This document shows, piece by piece, positions 57,689 through 64,000 of a stretch of 64,000 bases of DNA (position 1 is the stretch's first letter; every line of letters starts with the position of its first letter). The notes beneath the pieces were generated by a model. It had not been told where the DNA came from. It saw only the letters and a list, made by a program, of their open reading frames with translations, and did not search any database. The position numbers and the translations under genes were made by a program. The stretch lies in the NCBI RefSeq assembly GCF_019112545.1, contig NW_025064906.1, positions 56,610-120,609 on the forward strand, read 5' to 3'. This stretch comes from Guyanagaster necrorhizus (lineage: Eukaryota > Basidiomycota > Agaricomycetes > Agaricales > Physalacriaceae).

Positions 57689-58146
57689 GTTAGACTCAAG
57701 TGACATGTGATCAATGACACATGGTAAATAAGTGCTGTATCACATTCATACAATCACACTTAAGTCCACTTTAGTGTGTTTAATAATGTTATGCCTCAAA
57801 GTCAATACTAGTTGACTCAAGTAAAGCAGTAAAATAAAGAATAGTTCAAGACTAAAAATATATAGTATCAGCTATACTACTTATATACTATTTGTCTCCT
57901 AGATAAATATAGTGCTACTTATTGTGAGTGTCTGTGCTATAATACTCATTGTTCTGGAATGTCATAATTACCTACAAAATTCAGATTGTCTTATTGTTGG
58001 GGTATCACTATATATCACAAGATAATAGTTGATTTGTGCTGACCAAGACTGTCTCATGGTCCTAAGCACTGGCCTCAGGTACTCTGACTAAGTATGAATA
58101 GGGGTAAAAGGAAAGAAATAAAAAAAAGAAATGAAAAATTATAACA
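57689..58146 (-). repeat. A6 5' LTR (family A, 458 bp)
   Basis: TGTTA at 57689, TAACA ending 58146. TATATA at about 57860 on the minus strand lies upstream of the R motif. Confidence 0.9.
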
Positions 58147-59996
58147 CTATCAGAGATCATTCTAAACAGATAGATCTGGCAGTAACTGACCTTGAAACAA
58201 AAGAGATATTCTTCAGCCATGACTGGTTGATTTGTCACAACCCATTAGTCAACTAGAATACTGGAAATATCACTTTTACATTCTGTAAATGCCAGAAAAT
58301 CCTTTTCCAGTTATCAGATAAAGATCCTGAGGACAGATAGAATAAAGAGATAGAAGACAGCAAAACAATTCTCACTGTCAGCATCTAGCAAGCTCTACAT
58401 GTGTGAACATTACATCATGCCAATGATCTGGCAGTCAAAGCCAATGAAGAGCAGGAAGAGAAGACATTTGAAGAGATGGTGCTCAAATAGGCATGAGACT
58501 ATTGGGATCTCTTTGAGAAAGAGAGTTTCAATGAACTCTCAGAGCCAAAACTCTGAGATCACATGATCAAATTAATCTCCAATACCAATGCCAACTTTGA
58601 TTGCAAGATATACCCTCTTAGCAACTATAAACAACAAGAACTCAACAAGTTCTTAGATGAAAACCTATCCAGCAGATGGATTTGCTTATCAAAGTTGCTT
58701 ATAGCTTCCCTCTTCTTCTTTATCAAAAAAAAAGATGGTCTGCTCTGACTCATCCAAGACTATCAGAAGCTTAACAAAATGATGATCAAAAATTGGTATC
58801 TGCTCTCTCTGATCTCAGAATTGATGGATAAGCTTAAGAGAGCCAAATACTACACTAAGCCTGATGTTCAATGGAGATACAATAATGTATGCATCAAAGA
58901 GAGAGACAAGTGAAAGGCCACTTTCAGGATCAATTGGGGACTCTTTAAGCCAATGGTCATATTCTTTGGACTCACTAACTTCTCTGCCACCTTCTAATAG
59001 ATGATAAACAATATATTCAAAGACCTTATTGCCACTGGAAAGGTGACAATTTATCTTGATGATATTCTCATCATATTGAAAACTAAGAAGAAACATCAAA
59101 AACTGATATGACAAGTACTAGCCTTGATAAGAAAATACAAGCTATTTCTCAAGATAGAGAAGTGCAAGTTTGAGATGTTGGAAACAGAGTACTTGGAGGT
59201 CATCATCAGCAAAGAAAGCATTTGCATAGATTCTGTCAAGGTAGCTAGGATTGTAGAATGGTCTGAACTGATAAAAAAGAAAAAACTCTAATCATTTTTG
59301 AGATTCATAAACTTCTACTGCTGATTCATCTGAGACTACAGCAAAATTATCAGGCCAATGACACAACTAACCAGCTATGCCTCCTGGACATGAAGACAAC
59401 TACAATGAATAGCCTTTAATGATCTCAAATGATGACTCACCAAAGATGTTATATTAGCAATACCAATCTAGGATAAGAGGTTCTGGGTCAAAGCCAACTC
59501 CAGCAAGAGAGCCATTAGAGTGATGCTCTCTCAAGAGCAAGATAAGAAGTGGCATCCAGTAGCCTTTCTTTTTAAGGCTCTTATAATCACTGAGAGAAAT
59601 TACCAGATCTTCAATAAGGAGCTACTTGCAATTATACTCACTCTGGAGGAATGGCAGCATTACCTGATCAGAGCCATCCAAGTCTTTGAGATCTGAATGA
59701 ATCATCAGAATCTAGGATATTTCTAACAACTACAGAAGTTCAACTAATGACAAGCTTGCTGAGTCACCAAACTGAGCCAGTATGAGTATACTCTGCATCA
59801 TAAGATGGAAACTGCAAACAAAAAGGCAGACCTTTTTAGTCAACAAACAGATCATGATTAGGGAGGGCATAACAATAAGGGAGTGATCATACTGAAATCT
59901 GAACACTTTAAAGCAATGATAATGCCAATGGAAGAAGAGATTCACAAACAAATCAAGAGTGCAATCAGAGACTCTGGCAAATAGGACCAATGAGTA
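58147..59996 (+). pseudogene. Element A7: family-A pol fragment (protease end, RT, RNase H)
   Basis: Starts in protease (LSEIILNR-like, IDLAVTDLETKEIFFSHDWLICHNPLVN), continues through RT with FFFIKKKDGLL, FFGLTN, VTIYLDDILII (YLDD intact) and RNase H with AFLFKALIITERNYQIFNKELLAIIL. It stops at 59996 where the A8 LTR begins. It overlaps A5 in domain content, so it is a different element; it could be the missing 3' part of A4. Confidence 0.8.
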
Positions 59997-60457
59997 TGTT
60001 AGACCCAAGTTGCATATGATTACAAATACATGATAAACTGACATCACTTCACACTTCGAGTGAAACATCTGAGTTCACTTTATATGTATAATAATCAAAG
60101 TGTGGCAAGGCTGTAGAGATTGGCTCAAGTGAAGATGATGTAGAATAAACTTTAGCTTAAAGCTGAGGATTACCAGCAAGAGCAAGCCTCTTCAATACCA
60201 TACAAGTCCTGTTCTAAATATACTACTGCTAATTGTGTATTGTTGAGCCCTTCATGCCCATTGTTCTTAGGCATTGCTACCATACATAAAAAGTTGATTG
60301 TGTGTCATTGGGCAATGCTGTTGCATTGAAAGACAATGACAGACTCAACTAGTTGTGATAACTAAGCTTCATCCCACAGCCTTAAGCACTCATTTTAGCA
60401 CCCTGACTAAGCATAAATAGAGGTTAGATCAAAGAGAAGAATGGAAAAATCATAACA
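59997..60457 (-). repeat. A8 3' LTR (family A, 461 bp)
   Basis: TGTTA start, TAACA end. Interior TTACCCTCTCTTTAAG follows, the inverse polypurine tract. Confidence 0.92.
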
Positions 60458-61990
60458 TTACCCTCTCTTTAAGATCATCATCCCAATGGCTTAATTTAGA
60501 GATAATTCATAATCATATATGGTCTCATCTGCATGCATGAGTTTTTTATTAACCCATTGGTTGGATTCAGAGCTGTATCCCTTTCAACTGATGAGATAGT
60601 CCACTGTTGTCATTATTTCACTGCCTCTAGCTTTAACTTTGCATAGTTTATAGTATAGTATTTGGTCAACTTCATAGTGTTCTTCATCATTGATAAGGTC
60701 AGAGGGCAGCAGAGGTGGACATTCCTGATTGGAGAATGCAGATGCAACATATGGGATTAATAATGTCTCATTAAAGATATTATAGATCTTTCAGATGCTT
60801 GGTAACTTGAGTTTTTATGCACTGACTCTAATTTTTGTAATTATAGAGAATGGTCCAGTGTGCTTATCAGTGAGTTTGTGCTTCAGATGTAAGAGGTGAA
60901 GATTGATCATGTTGAGCCAGACTTTGTCATTGATTGAGTATGTAGGGGTAAGACATCAATGTTTATCACAGTGGCATTTCATCATTGTCACTGCTTTTTT
61001 GAGGGCAGTTTTGGTTTTGGAGTGGACTTTTGCCATAGTAGTGGTAAAATCCATGGATGCAGGAGTTGAGGTATGGTGTCATTTGGTCTGAGTGACATTT
61101 GGGTGTCAGCTATGATTAACAAAGAATGGTGTTTTTTCCATTGTAGAGTGGACTCAATTGTTATGCTGAAAGGTGATAAGAGCCAGCCATTTCACCCAAT
61201 CATCCTGTTGGTAGTTTATAAAGAGCTGGAGATATTTTTCAACCTCTTGATTTGTCCATTCTGTCTGCCTGTCAGTTTGAGAGTGATAAGTGATTGATGT
61301 GTTTCTCTTGATGTTCAGTAGATGATAGAGGTCATCAAGGAATTTGGAGACAAATTAAGGTCCTCTGTCAGAAATAACCACTTGAGGCATACTGTATTTA
61401 GCATAGACCTCATCATATAGAATCTTCACCCACTCTTCGGAGGTTAATTCTATAGAGCAGATGATCAGGATAATGGCCTTTGAGAATCGATCAACTATGA
61501 CAAAGATAGCATCATAACCATTACAGTCTGAAAGTCCAGTGATCATGTCGATGGAGATATGGGTCCATGGTGATGATAGGATCTTGTTTGGATGAAGTAG
61601 AGCAGCCTATACCTGAGTTGATGATTTGCTCCACTGACAGACTTTGCATGCTTTGATGTATATAATGATATTATTGCCTATTTTAGGCCACCAGTATTTC
61701 TGTAGCACTAATTCTTTAGTCTTGGTGATGCCAGAGTGACTGGCAGTTGCATGATCATGACAAGTGACAATGATTTTGCCACACAGCCCTTGGTCTCAGG
61801 GAATATAGATCCATCTGTTGTAGCATATTAATTCCTCTTTCTTCATCATTTCTTGTTTATGATTAAGGAATGGGCTACTCATTGGTTTCATTTGTGGCTA
61901 TCCCAAGTTGTGCTCTTAATATGCTCATGGATTTCTTCTTCTGTTGGCATTATTATGGCTTTGAAATGTTCAGATCATAATAATATTACT
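60458..61990 (-). pseudogene. A8 integrase and chromodomain
   Basis: Chromodomain text at 60490-60770. Integrase core at 61355-61546: MITGLSDCNGYDAIFVIVD, FSKAIILIICSIELTSEEW and QVVISDRGP with the second catalytic Asp and its usual Arg-Gly. Stops and frame breaks occur on both sides. Confidence 0.83.
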
Positions 61991-62520
61991 CCTTAGTTGT
62001 TGCTGCTCCTCTGATCATGATCTGCCCTTCAGCTGAGGAGGTCGGTCTTCTTGTTTGCTGTCTCTGCCTTGTGATGGAGCATGTACTGATATTGGCTAAG
62101 TTCTGTGACCCATCAGGCTTGGCAGTGGTTTAGCTTCTGGGGTTTCCAGAAGTATTGAAGATTCTGGTGATCTGTTCAGATTTCAAAAACTTCTATAGCC
62201 TCAATTAGATAATGCCACCACTTCTCAAGAGTAAGCATGATAGCAAGTAATTCCTTGTTATAGATCTCATAGTTTCACTTAGTGACAGTGAGCACCTTTG
62301 AGAGGAATGCAACTGGACACCACTTTTTATCCTGCTCCTAGAAAAGTATGGCACTAATGGCCCCTTCACTGGAGTCAGCCTCCACTCAGAATTTCCCTTC
62401 CTGGGTGAGAATAGCAAGCACAATGTCTTCAGCTAGTCATTGTTTGAGATCATCGAAGGTGATTTGCTGAGAGAGACCCCAGGTCCAGAGAGCATTGCTA
62501 GTTAATTGCATCATTGGTCA
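61991..62520 (-). pseudogene. A8 RNase H
   Basis: The minus strand matches A2 4020-4549, with EADSSEGAISAI-like, WCPVAFLSKVL-like and NYEIYNKELLAI blocks. Confidence 0.78.
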
Positions 62521-63330
62521 GACAATTTTGCTATAGTCTCAGATGAAGTGTCAATAGAAGTTTGTGAATCTGAGAAACAACTGCAATTTCTTTTTCTTGA
62601 CTGATTCTGGCCATTCTGTTACCCTTGCTACCTTGATGAGATCCATCTGAATACTTCCTTCACTAATAATGACCCTGAGGTACTCGGTTTCAAGTATCTC
62701 AAACTCACATTTCTCTGCCTTGAGGAATAGATTATGCTTTCTCATGAGAGCCAGTACTTGTCATACTAGCTTTCAGTGTTCCTCCTTTGTCTTTGACATA
62801 ATTAGGATGTCATCGAGGTAGATGGTGACCTTTTCAGTAGAGATAAGATCCTTGAAGATGTTGTTCATCATCCACTGGAAGGTCACTGGAGAATTGGTGA
62901 GCCTGAAAAATATGACTGTGGGCTTAAACAGTCCTCAATTTGTCTGAAATATGGCCTTCCATTCATCTCCCTCTTTGATTCATACATTATTATAGCCCCA
63001 GTGGATATCAAGCTTAGTGTAATACTTGGCACTATAGAGCTTATCCATTAGTTCTGAGATTAATGAAAGAAGATAATGGTTTTTGATCATCATCTCATTG
63101 AGTTTTCAATAGTTCTGGACCAGTCAGAGCTTGCCATCTTTCTTTTTAAAAAAGAAGAATAGCAAAGCCATTGGAGATTTTGATGGTCAAATCTGTCCAC
63201 TAAACAGGTTTTCATCTAAAAACTTGTCAAGTTCATGTTACTTGTTATTACTAAGAGGATAGATTTTGCAATCCAGGTTGGCATTGGCATTCAGGATCAG
63301 CTCAATGGTATGGTCTCATAGTTTCAGTTA
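62521..63330 (-). pseudogene. A8 reverse transcriptase
   Basis: The frame 62551-62745 reads RKHNLFLKAEKCEFEILETEY, ISEGSIQMDLIKVARV and LFLRFTNFY. Upstream VTIYLDDILIM keeps the YLDD box (near 62810). Fingers text reaches 63330. Confidence 0.85.
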
Positions 63331-63952
63331 TGGCAGCTCATCAAAACTCTCCTTCTCAAATAGGTTCCTGAAGTCTCAAGCCTATTCTGGTACCATTTCT
63401 TCAAAAGTTTTCTCCTCCTTATGCTTGTTGGCCTTGGTGGCCAGGTTGTTAGCATGATGGACCACCTGAATGTGTATTTCTCATTGAAGGTCAATGGCGA
63501 GAATGGTCTCTCCATCCTCCATTTCCTCATCCTATCAATCTTCTGAATCTTCATTCAGTAATTCAAACAGAATCTTTCAGCAGTGGCATCTCACGAATGT
63601 GATTCTCTCTGTCTTCCAATTGATCAAGAGATTATGACATATGAGCCAGTCATGACTGAGAAAGACTTCTTTGGTTCTGAGGTCAGTTACAGCTAAGTCA
63701 ATCTGCTCAGAATGATCCCTGATCATGAGTCTGAGTTCAATGAATTCAATAATCAAACCAGCCTGGTTCTTAGTCTCATCTGCATTATAAACCAGGATTG
63801 GTGCTACAGTAGCTCAGGTTAGCAGTTTATGCCTGTCAATGAAGGCTCAGTTGATCAAACTTCCAGTGTAGCCACTGTCAATCAGGGTGGTTACAGTATG
63901 AGTCACTCATGATGTAAGAGTTTCAATCTGAGCCTTAGCAAGTAGGTTCCAC
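63331..63952 (-). pseudogene. A8 linker and protease, cut by E2
   Basis: Minus-strand text matches the A2 region 5421-6020. LVNHSWLICHN-like and SGYTGSLIN-like blocks lie near 63640 and 63870. It ends where TGATGTGCTTGG of E2 begins. Confidence 0.75.
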
Positions 63953-64000
63953 TGATGTGCTTGGTAACAGCTAAGTGACTAAGAGAAGTGAATGAGGAAT
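63953..64000. mobile_element. Element E2: start of a second E copy
   Basis: The last 48 bp match E1 52898-52945 with transitions only. The match begins exactly at TGAT in both while the flanking sequences differ, which defines the element end. Confidence 0.7.

Larger units (their letters stand above)
54291..58146 (-). mobile_element. Element A6: family-A chromovirus, 5' LTR and gag only
   Basis: 5' LTR at 57689-58146 and gag leftwards to 54291, where E1 replaces the protease-pol part. It lies in A7, whose text starts directly after the LTR (CTATC at 58147). Confidence 0.85.
59997..63952 (-). mobile_element. Element A8: family-A chromovirus, 3' LTR to protease
   Basis: 3' LTR 59997-60457, then on the minus strand chromodomain, integrase, RNase H, RT and protease, cut at 63952 by E2. 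Left duplication candidate GAGTA (59992-59996); the other end is outside the window. Confidence 0.88.

Noticed and set aside
1..64000. tRNA, rRNA or CRISPR loci
   Set aside because: No cloverleaf with a T-arm box, no rRNA core motif and no spaced direct repeats were noticed by reading; a covariance-model scan was not possible.

Overview
The window is a transposon graveyard from a fungus, most likely a basidiomycete of Agaricomycete type. The evidence is the two Ty3/gypsy chromovirus families and two Ty1/copia families, whose Gag, protease, integrase, chromodomain and zinc-knuckle sequences read like those of mushroom genomes. The DNA is AT-rich (about 40% GC by eye) and strongly CpG-poor. No intact cellular gene, tRNA or rRNA was found. 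Almost every reading frame is broken by TGA, TAG or TAA where Trp, Arg or Gln is expected, which points to C-to-T decay (methylation-linked deamination or a RIP-like process). The species cannot be named from the sequence.

Left third (1-30566). This is a four-level nest. Element A3 (family A, + strand, 5' LTR outside the window) holds A1 (family A, - strand, 626-24532). A1 in turn holds A2 (family A, - strand, 2063-10115) inside its reverse transcriptase and B1 (family B, + strand, 14656-23846) at the start of its gag. Inside B1 gag sits a further 1.8-kb insertion (F). Target-site duplications of 5 bp support each level: AACAG for A2, ATGTG/ATATG for B1, TTCTG/CTCTG for A1.

Middle (30567-42974). 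A degraded, unidentified coding-like sequence is split by a solo family-A LTR with a perfect GTGAC duplication, by copia element C1 (32588-37141, GTGTT duplication) and by family-A element A4. Copia element D1 (37880-42974, TGAAG duplication) lies within the primer-binding site of A4.

Right third (42980-64000). A4 gag is interrupted by A5, A5 by B2 (- strand), and B2 by E1, an LTR-like element. E1 has B2 on one side and an unrelated family-A gag (A6) on the other, so it looks like a recombination junction. A6 sits in A7, A7 is interrupted by A8, and A8 by a second copy of E at the window end.

How the parts work. Families A and B carry Gag, protease, reverse transcriptase, RNase H, integrase and a C-terminal chromodomain. 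Both appear to prime reverse transcription from their own RNA: the sequence just after the 5' LTR is complementary to a motif about 35 nt downstream of the LTR TATA box, and in family A the two sites co-vary between subfamilies. The copia elements instead carry a primer site matching the anticodon arm of initiator tRNA-Met. Family B also carries, between pol and the 3' LTR, an antisense gene with a conserved spliceosomal intron and a Cys-rich GAL4-like motif. That gene and the co-varying self-primer are the most interesting items here.
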